Shown: positions 30,140-41,081 of the stretch, piece by piece | Layout of the letters: every line of letters begins with the position of its first letter | Numbering within the stretch: position 1 is the stretch's first letter | NCBI GenBank assembly: GCA_018136815.1 | Contig: CM030933.1 | Coordinates: forward strand, 5,286,282 to 5,350,281 | From: Isochrysis galbana | Lineage: Eukaryota; Haptophyta; Isochrysidales; Isochrysidaceae | DNA length: 64,000 nt | Direction: 5' to 3' | Notes under the pieces: model-generated | Database searches by the model: none | What the model saw: the letters and a program-made list of their open reading frames with translations, nothing else | What the model was told of the DNA's origin: nothing | Made by a program: the position numbers and the translations under genes

Positions 30140-31212
30140 TGGAGCACAGTCGCTTCTCGAGTCGTGCGCCGCCGCTTTTCACGCCATTTTCTCAGGTGAG
30201 TGAGCACCCCTTGCTACTCTGCCGCCAGTGTGCCACCCCGCACAAGCACACACTCTCACACGACCCCTCTCCCCTTCCTCAGCTTTCCCCTACAGCAGGT
30301 TTGTGTGGTGGCGTGTGCTCGGTGCAGTTGGAGCCTTCTCGAGGCTCCACTGTGCCGTGTCGCGCAACCTATGGAACGAGGCGCACGTCGACTCCGATGA
30401 CGCCGAGCGCTCGTTTGCACTTTGGGTGCGCCTGCGGATTCGTGCCCCTCCGCCTCCACAGTGGTGGCTGCTCTTTCCCTCAGTGGGACTGGCAGTCTTG
30501 CTGGTTGATAACGACACTATTTAAAAAATCATAAAACTATTTGCGAACCATAACAAGCCCGGCCGCGCTGGTTCCCAGCCCCCCGCCCCCCGCCCGGCAA
30601 CAAGCCCGCCACCCTCCCCCTCCCCCGCGCGCCCAGTGGGGGCCGGGACGGTCGTGCTCAACTTCCCCGTGGTACGGAGGCCGGTGCGGCGCTGATGGGG
30701 GTGCATGCAGTCGGCATGGTCGGACGAACTGTTCTCGCTGTTTGCTTGCACCAGCCGCAGTGTTGAGGCAGCGGAGGCACGGCAGGCACGCTACCGCGAG
30801 GTGGCACAAGCGACGGCGGCGACTCATGTGGCTGTGGGGGATGCTGTCGTGGTGCGTGTGCCCCCAAGGCGGACGAGGTCATCAAGGGGTCCTTCATCCC
30901 TTCATCCCCGCTGATGGTGAAGATGACTATCTCGGGGCCGCCATTCGCGCAGACGCTGTCGATGTCGTGCACCACATCGTTGACAACAACGAGTGTGACA
31001 TACACGCCATGCACCATGCATGGACCGCAGGGCGGTCGAAAGCGGCGCCCACTGTGTGACAGAGTTGGTGGATAGCTACCTCAAGCCTCAAGGGAGGGTC
31101 TTGGGCATCGGCATCGGAGAAGGAAAGGAAGGCAAAGAAGATGAAGGTTTGAGGCTTGCCAGAGCTTTTCGTTTGCGCAATAGACGTGTAGCGTGTAGTA
31201 GATGAGCCCGTC
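30140..31212. other. Region of uncertain coding content
   Basis: Contains exon-like stretches (30300-30517; 30915-31050 with GEDDYLGAAIRADAVDVVHHI) but no complete gene that I can assemble. Confidence 0.35.
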
Positions 31213-31229
31213 TCAATAATATTATGTGC

Positions 31230-32031
31230 AACTAAGTTTATACTTATTAGATTATTAATTAGTTCGCCCATGGGGGGGGATGAGCCCCCCCCTCTCTCCA
31301 CTCCTCCCCTGCCATGGGGGAGGAACCACCCATGCTCCTAGCATGCCTGATGGCTTGCCAGGAGCAGACTGCCATGCTGACCCACTTCCTTCCCCACAGG
31401 CCCGCCTGCCTCGCGCGTCCTGGCTTGTCGTGGCCAGCCCATCGCTCCAACCCCCCCTCCCCCCTGATCAACAGGCAAATAGGTGCAGAGTGGGGGCCCA
31501 TGAGGCCCAGGAGCGCCAGCGAGGGAGAGGCCGAGGCAGGAGAGGCCAGGGCCCAGCCCCAGCCTCCTCTGTCCCCTGAGCTGGCCTCCAGGAGCCTCCA
31601 GGGGTCGCCAGGGGTCGCCAGGGGCAGCTGCAGGCCTGTCGCAGGCGCGCCATCGCGCGTGCCTGCAGGAGAGGGGAGAGAGAGCGCGGAGAAGGGGGTG
31701 GGCGGAGCGAGAGCTCCGCTCACCGAAAAATATGTAAGTTCCGCACCTATTTACAGGATAAGTGATAAGTCGGGTCTGAGGCCGCCACCAGCCCGGTAGG
31801 CAAAGGAGGAAGGGGGGAAGGGATCACCGGGGGGGGGCGCGGGCCACCGGACTATACCTAAGCCCTTCACCCCTATCCCCCTAATAGTGCACGGGGGGAG
31901 CCGCCTAACGCCTGATGGCGGGGGGGGGAAGGGCCGGGGGAGTGGGGGTGTAGAAAGTATGCTACGTGTAGCGGTAGTGGTAGTGGTTCCATGCGCCGCG
32001 AGTGCGGTCTAAGAATATTATGAATTTTTCT
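31230..32031 (+). mobile_element. Family A retroposon with target duplication
   Basis: Flanked by TCAATAATATTATGTGC (31213-31229) and TCAATAATATTGTGTGC (32032-32048), 17 bp with one mismatch. Head AACTAAGTTTATACTT (with a short insertion before GTTCGCCCATGG), conserved hairpin at 31335-31364. The 3' half (GCTCACCGAAAAATATG..., GGTGTAGAAAGT) differs from the 14.9 and 28 kb copies but matches 19065-19555. The single duplication mismatch suggests an older insertion. Confidence 0.8.
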
Positions 32032-32048
32032 TCAATAATATTGTGTGC

Positions 32049-32590
32049 GAAAACGCTAAGCGGACACAAAACACCGTCACACTCCTAAGTGAAAACAAAA
32101 CGGCCGCCTGGTCCTCTTTGACGGAACGCGACTTCAGAGAAACTCCGGCGCCTCACGAGGGGGGGCTGCGAAATGCTGCGGAGCAGGGGCAGCGAATAAG
32201 GAGGAGGCGGGCGTGGCTGCGGGACATCTATTATTGCAGGGCCGCGCGCGTGGTGAGAATATTGAAAGGTGTTTTTTGGTACTTATCGCGTGAGCTAGAG
32301 CGTGTGATCCGTAGTGATCCGGGGAGTGGCAACTGGCAATAAATAAGGCGCGGGGCGACCCGACCGCGACTGCCTAGCGCGGAGAGCGGAGCGCGCGCCT
32401 AAGCGCAGCATTAGATTCGCTCACGGGGCCCGGAAACGGGGACGCCAGGTGAGCACCACCGTCCACCTTCAACCTGCCCGACGGCTCTCGTCGGGCCCTT
32501 CCGCCCGTGGTCGAAAATTGCGGAATGCGGTCCTCGCACCAAATATATAGGGCATCCACAAGTCCTTGTTACTGTTGGACCGTTTTGCCT
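32049..32590. other. Transposon debris and intergenic DNA
   Basis: 32095-32135 (AAAACAAAACGGCCGCCTGGTCCTC, TTTGACGGAACGCGACT) repeats sequence found at 11845-11905 and 13130-13180, near hAT remnants. A diverged hairpin repeat lies at 32210-32275. No gene. Confidence 0.5.
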
Positions 32591-32595
32591 ATCCA

Positions 32596-33729
32596 TTACA
32601 CGCCCATACGTTCGGTTTTAAGCGCATGCTCGGCGATGGTGGCCGCCGCCTCTTGGAATACGGCCCTTTTCACGTCAGGGTGATTCATCAGTTTGCTGTG
32701 CTCGATACCGTGCAACACAATAGAGCGGAATTCCCGGCGTGTCACCGCCGCCCATTCGTAGTTCAGATTTGCCGGCCAGAGCTTGTCCGAAGATGAGCCG
32801 ACGGCAAGGATGGGCACGTCCAACGGCTCTGGGCTGGCGACGTGCGCAGGGATCTCCTCATCGCCGCCATCCCACGAGCCTCCCAAGGGCACTCCGCCGA
32901 GCACGCCACCGGAGCGGAACAATTGCGCAGCACGTGGCAGCCGCGAGGGAGGGAGCAAATTCAAGTCTACCCCACCCCAGTTCTCCCCCATCCATCGTAG
33001 GACATCCTCCCCCGGCCTTGTCGCCAACAGCTCCAGCTCAGCGGGGCGCATAAAGATGCAGTGAGGTGCTCCTCGGCCCGCAATGAACAAGGCTAGTGGT
33101 TGCCGACATCCGCTTCGTTGCAGTTCTCTGGCGACGGCAAACGCAACAAACGCACCGAAAGAGAAGCCGAAGAGCACAAAGGGCCCGGAAGACACGAGAA
33201 GGCTGGTCTCTTCGACGAGCGACGAGACAAGACGGCCGAATTCGAAAGCGATCCGCTCGCGGTCGAAATGTTCCTGCGCCTCTCCAAGGATGATGGGCTC
33301 GGCCGCGCGGAAGCCGTGCCCTGGAAGCTCGACCACTCGCACTTCCAGCCATTCTGGTGCCTCGTGTACCCATGGTTCGAGGCTCATCGCCACGTCCGCC
33401 ACGCCGTAGAAAGCTAGCATGCGGCAGCGCGCATGCGGCTTGCAGGGCACCGTGCGCTCGGCGCCGCTCGCGGTCACGCCCTCTCCAGGGAGGGCGAAGC
33501 TAACCCCGAGCTCAGGCAGCTGCTTGGCTAGCCATTGGCTGAAGGATGGAGAGGCGTACGCGCTAGCCGACGAGCGCACCGCCTCAGCCTCCAGCCGCGG
33601 TCTACCTCCCGCCTCGAGGTATGCCGCGACGCTAGGCCGCGGCCACTCTAGCATCCGGGGTCCGATCTCGACATCGTCGGCCATCGCCTCTTCTTGCATT
33701 GCCTTGAGCTCATCCCATGTCAGCGCCAT
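32596..33729 (-). CDS. Type II thioesterase (alpha/beta hydrolase)
   Basis: 377 residues from the ATG at 33729. An ATG 62 codons upstream would add only Pro/Leu/Ser low-complexity encoded by a CT-rich leader, so I prefer the internal start. Thioesterase II features: ELPGHGFR (134-140), nucleophile elbow GFSFGA with Ser190, and the Asp of GSSSDKLWP (315). The His is in GIEHSKLMNHP (344). This gives a complete Ser-Asp-His triad. Such enzymes remove acyl groups from polyketide or peptide synthase carrier proteins. The N-terminal about 95 residues are not part of the hydrolase fold and carry WDELKAMQEEAMADD, function unknown. No synthase gene is in the window, so its partner is elsewhere. Confidence 0.88.
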   Translation of the reverse strand: MALTWDELKAMQEEAMADDVEIGPRMLEWPRPSVAAYLEAGGRPRLEAEAVRSSASAYASPSFSQWLAKQLPELGVSFALPGEGVTASGAERTVPCKPHARCRMLAFYGVADVAMSLEPWVHEAPEWLEVRVVELPGHGFRAAEPIILGEAQEHFDRERIAFEFGRLVSSLVEETSLLVSSGPFVLFGFSFGAFVAFAVARELQRSGCRQPLALFIAGRGAPHCIFMRPAELELLATRPGEDVLRWMGENWGGVDLNLLPPSRLPRAAQLFRSGGVLGGVPLGGSWDGGDEEIPAHVASPEPLDVPILAVGSSSDKLWPANLNYEWAAVTRREFRSIVLHGIEHSKLMNHPDVKRAVFQEAAATIAEHALKTERMGV

Positions 33730-34019
33730 GCCCACTCGCAGGCTAGGCGACAGCGGGAGAGAGGGAAGGGGGCGGGGGGAGGGGGGGGCGGGGGGAGGCG
33801 GCAAAGAGCTGTGGAGAGAAGGGGCCGGTGGGGGAAGAAGAGGGTGTAGGGTGTCGAGCGAGGACGGCGACAGCCCCTTCTTCACATTCCCGTAAAAGAG
33901 ATGGTACTGACTCACGTCATATTAGAGTAGAAGGTTTTTGAGGTAACTCAAGAGAGTGACTCGACTGTGGGCGACTCAACTGCGTTGGCGCGCTGTTGAG
34001 TCACTGTTGTTGAGTTCGC

Positions 34020-34775
34020 AATCCAAAATACCGTTGAGACCTTCAAATTTGGAAAGTAGAAACTTCATGAGCGTGGAGACTTCCTCGCTCTTGATATCCT
34101 TCTTCTCTTCAGCAAGCTGAATGAAGAAAGGAGTGTCTTCCGGTTCCTCCTCCTCATCTTGAGGAGGGGGAATGGGTTGTGTGTTGACTGGAGGATTTGG
34201 TTTGGGCTCCGACTGCGGGTCGGCTCGCTTGCGGGAGGGTTGTGGCGGCTGAGGGTGTATCTGAGGCTGGGATTGTGGCTGTGCATGGTTCTTCCCCTTG
34301 GAGGTTTGCAATGCGGCCTTAGCGTATGAACGCTGACGCTGAGCTTGTTGAAGTGGGTTGGAAGCCGCAAAGGCCCCTTGGATTGATTGTTGTGGCTTAA
34401 GTGCCCGCCCCCGAGGGGTGCACTGAAGGTAGGAGTTGCCACCATGGGGGTGGCAGCAGTGCTGCCAGCCCCCATGGGGAGTCCTTGCATGATTGGGTGG
34501 CGAGACGAGGGAGTTGGGTGGCTGGGCATTGCCCTGGCTCTGGTCTGCAGCAGGGAACAGGACTCTGCCTGTTCCCTAGTTGTGTGGCTGCTTGGTGCTT
34601 GGGAGGCGAGGGAGGTGGCGCCATCTCGACGTCCTGATCGGGAGGGGCTGAGGCTTGCGAGCGCTTGGGCGCTTGGGCTCCGGTGGCTTAGGTCGGCCCT
34701 GTTGGGGCGTCGTGGCGGCGGGGGGCTGGGAGGTGGGAGCGGTCGGCGCGCGCTCGGCATCGCTAAAACTAGAAC
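34020..34775 (-). pseudogene. LINE 5' fragment (ORF1 N-terminal region)
   Basis: Matches the 5' part of the LINE at 62.0-62.55 kb: CAACTCCTACCTTCAGTGCACCC, VATPTFSAPLGGGH, then a Pro/Gln-rich linker and FFIQLAEEKKDIKSEEVSTLMKFLLSKFEGL. It begins with ATGCCGAGCGCGCGC near 34760 and stops abruptly around 34020. The 5' end is kept and the 3' part lost, the opposite of ordinary LINE truncation. Frames shift along it, so it is dead. Confidence 0.7.
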
Positions 34776-34815
34776 GATAGTTGAGGCGGGTAGTGAGGGA
34801 GAGGAAGGGGAATGG

Positions 34816-34870
34816 GCGTGGCTACAGAAGCGAACCCCAATGCCACGCGTGAGGCGAGAATATTAAAAGG
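34816..34870 (+). repeat. Short dispersed hairpin repeat, copy 2
   Basis: GCGTGGC (34816-34822), 19-nt loop, GCCACGC (34842-34848), then GAGGCGAGAATATTAAAAGG and a T-run. Shared upstream AGGGAGAGGAAGGG with the copy at 59.15 kb. Confidence 0.6.
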
Positions 34871-34874
34871 TTCT

Positions 34875-35275
34875 TTTTGGGTAGGCTGCTGTAAGCGCGC
34901 GCACACACACGCACAAGGCGAAGATAGCCATACGTTGCTCAGTTGCAGGTGCTGTTCGATTACTCGCCATCTCGCGGTGTAGCTCCAAAGCTTCCTGTAT
35001 ACTGCACAACACGAAAACGACATCGTAACAATTGTGGCAGCTGGAAGAGAAAACGTCGGCAGTATGGCAGTCGGACGTACCCAACAGTCTGTAGCTAGCG
35101 GTGAGCCCCATCCTTGCAGAGCACTAGGAAGCCGGTAGTCATTCGGTTCAAGACCCGCTTCGCCTAGTCTCTTTCTCAGCCCTCTTGTTCACTGGCGATA
35201 TCCCGTCTCGAGAGCGCGGGCTCGTCTAGCCGGGAAGGTGGACGGCATGGGGACGCATCTGCGTGAGCCCGATTC
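34875..35275. other. Intergenic, no gene recognised
   Basis: No convincing frame or repeat; probable 3' flank of the SART3-like gene. Confidence 0.5.
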
Positions 35276-35277
35276 CG

Positions 35278-38200
35278 TCACGCTTTCTTGAGCATTTCCC
35301 GAAAGGCCGCATTCGAAAGCATGGCATCGTTCGCCGACGAGGCACTAGCCCGAGCAGGCACCAGCTCGTCTGCTTGAGTTCCCGGGGCAGGCGAGGTAGC
35401 CTCAAGAGACGGCTGCACAACGCCCGGTGTAGAGGTGGCAGCAGCGCATGCGCTAGACTTGAGCCCAAGGCCAGTCTTGCGAGGACGCGGCGCAGGCACT
35501 GCGCCTGACCGCGCAGCGCGAGGAACGAGGACGCCAGTTGATCTTGCCGTGCTAGCTGACCTCGGCACCTGCAACACCGACCGCGGCTTCTTCTCGCGCG
35601 CACCCCCTCCTGTGGGCGTTCCGTAGGCAATCTTCTCACTTCCATCGCTCGCCTTAGTCTGCGCCCCCAAGCCAGCAGTCTCGGCACTCCTTTTGCTGCC
35701 ACTCATTTGTGCACCCGTACTTCCGTTGCCACCTTTTGACCCTGCTGTCGCAAGTGTCATTGCAACCGACGGATCATCAGCCCCGGCACCTGCCTCATGC
35801 GTGGCCGCCCGCTTCTCCTTGCGCTTCTCCTTGCGAGCCGCCGTGCGCTTCTGTTCACGGAGGGCGCGCGCTGCAGCGGCGGCGGTGGCTGCCTGTGCTG
35901 CGGCTTCCTCCTCCTTAGTGTGCCTACGACCAAGTTGCGCCCGATGCGACGCAATGCGGTCCTCGGCGGCGCGCAAACTACCAACGCTCCCAAACTTTGC
36001 CTCAAAGTCGAGCCACGCGGTGTGTACGGCTTGCGCGTGGTCAGGCGTGTGGACAACCGTAACGGCGCGCCGGAACACCTTGCGGCATCGCTCAAAGGAG
36101 TCCTGTGTCCTAGGGGTACACCCCAACTGCTCATAAGCATCGCGGCCCTTGGCCCTCATCTCGACCTCCCTCTCCATCGACGCAAAATCGATCCAAATGG
36201 CAGCGCCGCCGCCACATCGCGCGATCGCGCTCTCCATCAGTACCCGCGCCTGCGCCTCGTCCCGCATGTCGTGCACCTCGACAGCGCACCAAAATCGAAT
36301 GAGCGAGCAATCTACATCGATCGATGCTAGGTATGCCGCCTCATACGCTAAAACCGCGTCGCGTGCCTCGCGCACAGAAGCGATTAGCACGTGTTCAGGC
36401 CCACGTGCAGCGGCGCGAGGTCCGTCCTCAACGGCGCTCGTAGACGCGACAAAGCTCGCATGCAGCCTCCGCCGCTGGTACTGGGAATAGGCGTGCAGCA
36501 GCCACAGGTGGTCGTTCGCGTACCCGCCATGGGGTGGTGGTGCCCGATTTGTGGGTGCGGCGGCATCCCATCCTGTTTGGAAGACAGCAAGTGCGTCCGC
36601 GCCGCTCAGTGCGAACAAAGCCGCCTCAAAAGTTGACTGCACGTCTTCCGCCGAAGCTTTGCCTTCCTCCATCGCCCGTAAGCGTTCTATCCACAGCCAT
36701 GAGTCAGAGGCACAGCAGCGGACGGCACGAGCCGTCACGTCCATGCGCAGTGTTGGTGAGGGCAAGTGGCAGGAAAGGTAGCGTACGTATCGGTGCCAAA
36801 CCGCTGGCCGTGCACAAAACGGAAGTGACGACACATCGGGTTCCGGAAATGGCATGGGCTCATCGTCCGTCGCGCCTGCGCTAGAATCGTCGACGTTGGC
36901 GTGATGGTTAACATATACCTCGAGCCTACTAGCATGTTCCTTTGCTACGTTCTCTGCCTGCTCCCACGCGTCAGAGGCAGGCGTAAGCATCCGCTCGAAG
37001 AGCATGCGCACACGCCACGGGTCGGCTCCTCCTCGTGCATCCGCCCCTTCAAAGTCGAGATAAGCCTCCCAAGCGACCCACTCCGCACCACCAATCTGCT
37101 CGCTCGTCCCAGCATTGCCCCATGGATCAGAGGTAGCTCGAGAACTTGCTGCGGCCGATGCAATTCTGAGTTCAAACTGTCGCCGAGCATTGGCCGCCTT
37201 CGATGCTTCCTGGAAGCAGCGCTCTGTTTGCTCAGTTTCGCGGTCGGTAATCTCCGTGCTGTCAGACGTCTGGCCTTCCACATGTGTAGCCTCAGACTTG
37301 AACTCCACGTAGCGCTCGTGTGCAGCCTCCATGGCAAACTGGGGAACCGCAAGCCTCCTTCGCCATAGCTTGCGAATGCGCACGCGCTGGGCCGACTCCG
37401 CCGACGTCCTTTCGCCGGACTCCCCCGCTGCCACTAGGGCGCCACACCGAATAAGACATAGCAAGGCCGCCTCGACGGCTTCGTACGCATCCCAGATGCG
37501 TGATCCGTCGCGCATGTGCAGCCCGCACGTAGTGAGCGCCCGCTCAAATGCAGCACGTACTTTCTCCACGCCGATGCTCACCTCAGTGGCACTCATTTGA
37601 ACCGTCGAAGCCGCCGAGTGACCGTTCATGTTTCCTTCGCTCGCCCTATCGATGGCAGGCAGAAGGTGTGGTGTGTACAGCTGGGCAGTGAGCCTGATGA
37701 AGCGAAGCCACACATTAATCGAGAGGCCGTCGGACGTCGCACGTTCCGCAAGCTGAATGACCTGCGGCGCACAAGTGGTACGGGTGCGCCTCATCAGCTC
37801 GAAAGCGGGTCCCTAAGATGGCCTAGGCGTAACATCGACGTCGTCACAGCAGCGTGGTCCGGTGCACAGAGTGGGACTCACCTCGTGCAGCTCCTCACCA
37901 GACGCAAGGCGCTCCTCCTCATCGATCCACTCCAGCCAGAACGACTCGGGCAGAGGGCGCAAGGCGGCGAGCGCCTCACGCGCTTGGCGCACTTTGGGCA
38001 GGTCCGCCGCCTCTTTATAAAGTGCAATCAGCCGCACGGCCACGGAGAACGAAGCGGGGCTCTCCTGCTGTCTTGCGAGCAGCGAGGCGATCTCCGCATT
38101 CCTCCGCTCGTCCTCTTCTTCGTCGCCTTCACTCTCGTCGTCGCTCTCATCATGCTCACTCTGGTCCTCCTCGCTCTGCTCGGTCTCCTCCTCCTCCTCC

Positions 38201-38316
38201 TCTCCTTCCTCCTCCTCCTCTGCCCGCGGCCGCCTGTCCTCCTCGCGCATGCCTCGCGCAGCCGCCGCCGCCGCCACGCGAGAGCGCGAGACGGGCCGCC
38301 GTCGGTCGCTCTCCAC
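35278..38316 (-). CDS. SART3/Prp24-like HAT-repeat splicing factor without visible RRMs
   Basis: SART3 recycles U4/U6 snRNP by re-annealing the RNAs. Exon 1 38316-37882 and exon 2 37812-35278 (GT-AG, phase 0) give about 989 residues; an acceptor 15 bp later is possible. The N-terminus is very acidic (EEEEEGEEEEEETEQSEED), followed by HAT helical repeats across about residues 75-700. SART3-like segments include FWLEWIDEEERLASG, VEKVRAAFERALTTCGLHM, FVLSGADAL-type linkers and AWLDFEAKFGSVGSLRAAEDRI. A Lys/Arg-rich NLS region with KRTAARKEKRKEK follows. The C-terminus ends LSNAAFREMLKKA, like the Lsm-binding C-terminal motif of SART3 and Prp24. The two RRMs normally between these parts (RNP motifs) are not recognisable in the Ser/Ala/Pro-rich stretch. 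Family assignment good. Confidence 0.85.
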
Positions 38317-38544
38317 ACGAGAGAGAGTTCCAATTACTACCTACTACTAACAGGTAGTAGTAATGCCTTGATAAAAAAACGTCCGAATGAGTTTTGTAGT
38401 ATAAGTGGTGTCCATAGTGTCGTTGAGTTAATGGGGACCTCGTGTGTGTGTCGAACCTTCGCCGTCGTTAGATTCTAGACTCATGCAACAGCTCCTCACG
38501 TACTCGCTAGTGTCGCTGGCGACCCCGCGTGCCGCTTTTGCGGG

Positions 38545-38961
38545 ATGGCTCCCGAGTCGTCAACACACTTAGCGCATTGCAACGCGACCGAACCGATCTT
38601 CGCTTACATAGCAGAAAGCCTCATAAACATACCAAGCCCTATACAACACGAGACGGCACAAAGACTTTTCTGTTACCAAATCGACAGGCCGCATCCCTCC
38701 TCGGGATACCTAGGTGGCATGGAGGTACATACTAACAGACTTCTATCTACAACATCCATTATGGGAACAAGGCTCACCTACAATACTGAGAGTAATGCAT
38801 TACTCCCCCACATTACTGGGCTTGCCAAAGTAATCATGGGCCGATTACTCCACCCACAAAGTAATCAGGGGCGGCATTACTCCCCTCAAAAAGCCTTTAA
38901 GTATTGCCTAACTAACGATTACTACCCCCGCTCTCCACTACAGCGCAGCGTGACAGTGTGA
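38545..38961 (+). repeat. Dispersed repeat with an open frame
   Basis: 138-codon frame (FCYQIDRPHPSSGYLGGMEV...) whose DNA at 38695-38770 resembles 24710-24790 inverted. An array of AGTAAT(C/G) motifs (ATTACTCC, AAGTAATCA) lies at 38790-38890. More likely transposon debris than a gene. Confidence 0.35.
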
Positions 38962-39234
38962 GCGCCGCCTGTGTTATCCCTAGCCCTAGGGTTACTAGTT
39001 CCAGTGACGAGTTCCTAGTTCCCAGTTCCCAGGCGCTGCAGCTGCATTCTGGTTGCATTGTGCATTGGCGCCACATTCGCATTCACATTGCAATTGATGA
39101 TTAAAATTGAACAAATACATACATACAAATACATGCACATTAACAGATATAAATAAGGGCACAGGTCTTCATCATTTTTATGGCGGCCCGCGTTGTGCCT
39201 GTTCCTGTTCCTCCTTGCCATCAGCATCCAAGTC

Positions 39235-41073
39235 TAGGGGTAGGCGGTTATGTCCCGTTCCGAAACAAGACATTTGGGCAGGTTTGTGGGAACGGGACAT
39301 TTTCGCAATGTCCCAGGACATTTGGGCCCCCCAGGGGGGCGTTCGCGCGCGAAAATGGCGCGGGAGCTGCTTCTACCGTTATACTCGTAATATCGTTATA
39401 AAGTTCCGCTCTTCGCGCCTACTGCAATACTGTAGGGTTTGGTTACGTTAATAACAGGCTCGTTTACAATGGTATTTCAGCGTCTGTCGCAACCTCGGAC
39501 TCACAGAGCTCGGCAGCGGCGCGCGGAGCGATGGGTGCGGGCGCCCTCCCCCCTCCACCCTCCGCCCTCCACCCTCCTCATTGCCTGCCTACTGAGTGCA
39601 CGCCGCACGCGCGCCGGCTTGCCTCACACACCAGTGCCAGTGCCCCTTCCCTTGCTCAGGTCCGCGCGTGCGCACTCGCCGCGCCACATCCCACGCCTCC
39701 TGCGATGGAGGTATCAGCGAGCGTAGTGAGGAGGAGGAGGAGGACGTGGAGGACAGCCGCAACGAGGAGGAGGACGCGAGCGACAGCGTGGGCGTGGACA
39801 GCGACGACTCCGACTTCTCCATCATTCCCGACCCGAACGAGCGCTTGAAGGTGGGCCTGAAGGTCAAGCACATCCTCCACGGCACCGGCGTGATCGTGGC
39901 GCTCGGCAAGGGCACGCTCCATGGCGCCAAGAAGACGAACGTCGAGTTCCGCCTCGACGGCGGCTCCGCGAGGCGCTTGTGGATCGGCAATGATTGTATC
40001 GAGGTATGTGTGTGCTGCCACCGCAGGGGAGTCGCGACGGGAGGGGGCAGGAGCTCGGGGCGGGAGTGGGTTGCTTGCGCTAAGACGTCCCTCTGCCGTT
40101 TTATTGGTTGCAGGTGTGCACCGAGACGACACGCCCGGGGACGGACAGCGCACTCGCATCAGAAGATGAAGGCCCGGAGATCGAGGCCGAGGTCGAGCAC
40201 GAAGCTCCGATGCTTGCAAAGCATGAGAGGGCTCGAGTGCCCAAGAAGAACAAGCCGCCTGTAGGCCAGCGCTCGGTCAATCGAGGCATTCGCAAGACGT
40301 CCGAGCCGAAGAGGGTTTCAGCGTTGGACCGCGTGAAGAGCAACCCGGGCCATTTCTTGGAGGCCATCAACTCGAAGCTGTTTTGCCGAGCGTGCGCCGT
40401 CGAGCTCTCCATTTGGTGCAACAATTTGAAGACCCACCTGGACAGCAAGAGGCACATCAACAAGGTTGCGGCGTTTCACAAGCGGCACGAGAAGAACGCG
40501 GCTGTCAACGCGTTTATCAACGACTTATTCGACGAGAACCCGGACGAGGCTGGGGGGTCCACGCAGTCTGAGACGTTGGTCTTCCGCTGGACAGTGGTCG
40601 ACGCCTTCTTGTACAGTGGGATCGCCATAGCCAAGGTTGATGAGCTGCGGCCGGTCTTCGAGCTGGCCGGACATCCGTTGACCGACAGCTCCCACCTCAA
40701 ATCGTTCATTCCGAAGATTTTGGCCATGGAGGTGGACCTTCTCAAGTCTGAGACGGCGGGTCAATACCTGTGCATCACATTCGATGGCACGACGAGGCTC
40801 GGCGAGGCAGTCAACATCTGTGCCCGCTACATTCCTGCGGACTTCTCGTGCGTCGGCTGTTTACTATCTATACCACAGGCGAGCAATAGCAATAGCAATA
40901 GCTGCCTTCCGGCCTTCCGGGAGGGCGGGGTGGCAGCTACATAAGTGCGCGACTAGACATTTATGCATGTCTAATGGACATTTCATGGGACATTTGGGTG
41001 CAAAATTTGGATGTCCCGAGACATTTTTTGGGACATTTGGGCAGAAAAAACGGGACATAACCGCCTACCCCTA
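39235..41073 (+). mobile_element. Complete hAT DNA transposon
   Basis: 1839 bp bounded by inverted termini TAGGGGTAGGCGGTTATGTC and its inverse GACATAACCGCCTACCCCTA. A perfect 8-bp target duplication TCCAAGTC lies at 39227-39234 and 41074-41081. Subterminal arrays of GGGACATTTGGG occur at both ends (39270-39335 and 40978-41045). It encodes the N-terminal half of a hAT-like transposase and sits within the C-terminal region of another hAT gene remnant. Confidence 0.92.
39596..40944 (+). CDS. hAT-like transposase, N-terminal half only
   Basis: Exons 39596-40003 and 40114-40944 (intron GTATGT...TTGCAG, 110 bp, phase 0), about 412 codons. An acidic stretch (SEEEEEDVEDSRNEEED) leads to an SH3-like block (LKVGLKVKHILHGTGVIVALG). 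A BED/U1-type zinc finger follows (FCRACAVEL...KTHLDSKRH). The start of the catalytic domain is LCITFDGTTRLGEAVNI, whose Asp fits the first DDE acidic residue. The frame then runs into the subterminal region and stops. The rest of the catalytic domain and the dimerisation domain are absent, so the product could bind DNA but not transpose. The start codon is uncertain. A short GCGCGCGAAAATGGCGCGG upstream (39346-39364) may be promoter sequence. Confidence 0.7.
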
Positions 41074-41081
41074 TCCAAGTC

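Noticed and set aside
32596..33915. Thioesterase as part of a polyketide synthase cluster
   Set aside because: No ketosynthase, acyltransferase or carrier domain exists anywhere in the window, so only a stand-alone thioesterase can be claimed.
37516..38478. 320-codon plus-strand frame
   Set aside because: Mirror of the SART3-like exons and intron; Leu-run from antisense of the acidic stretch.
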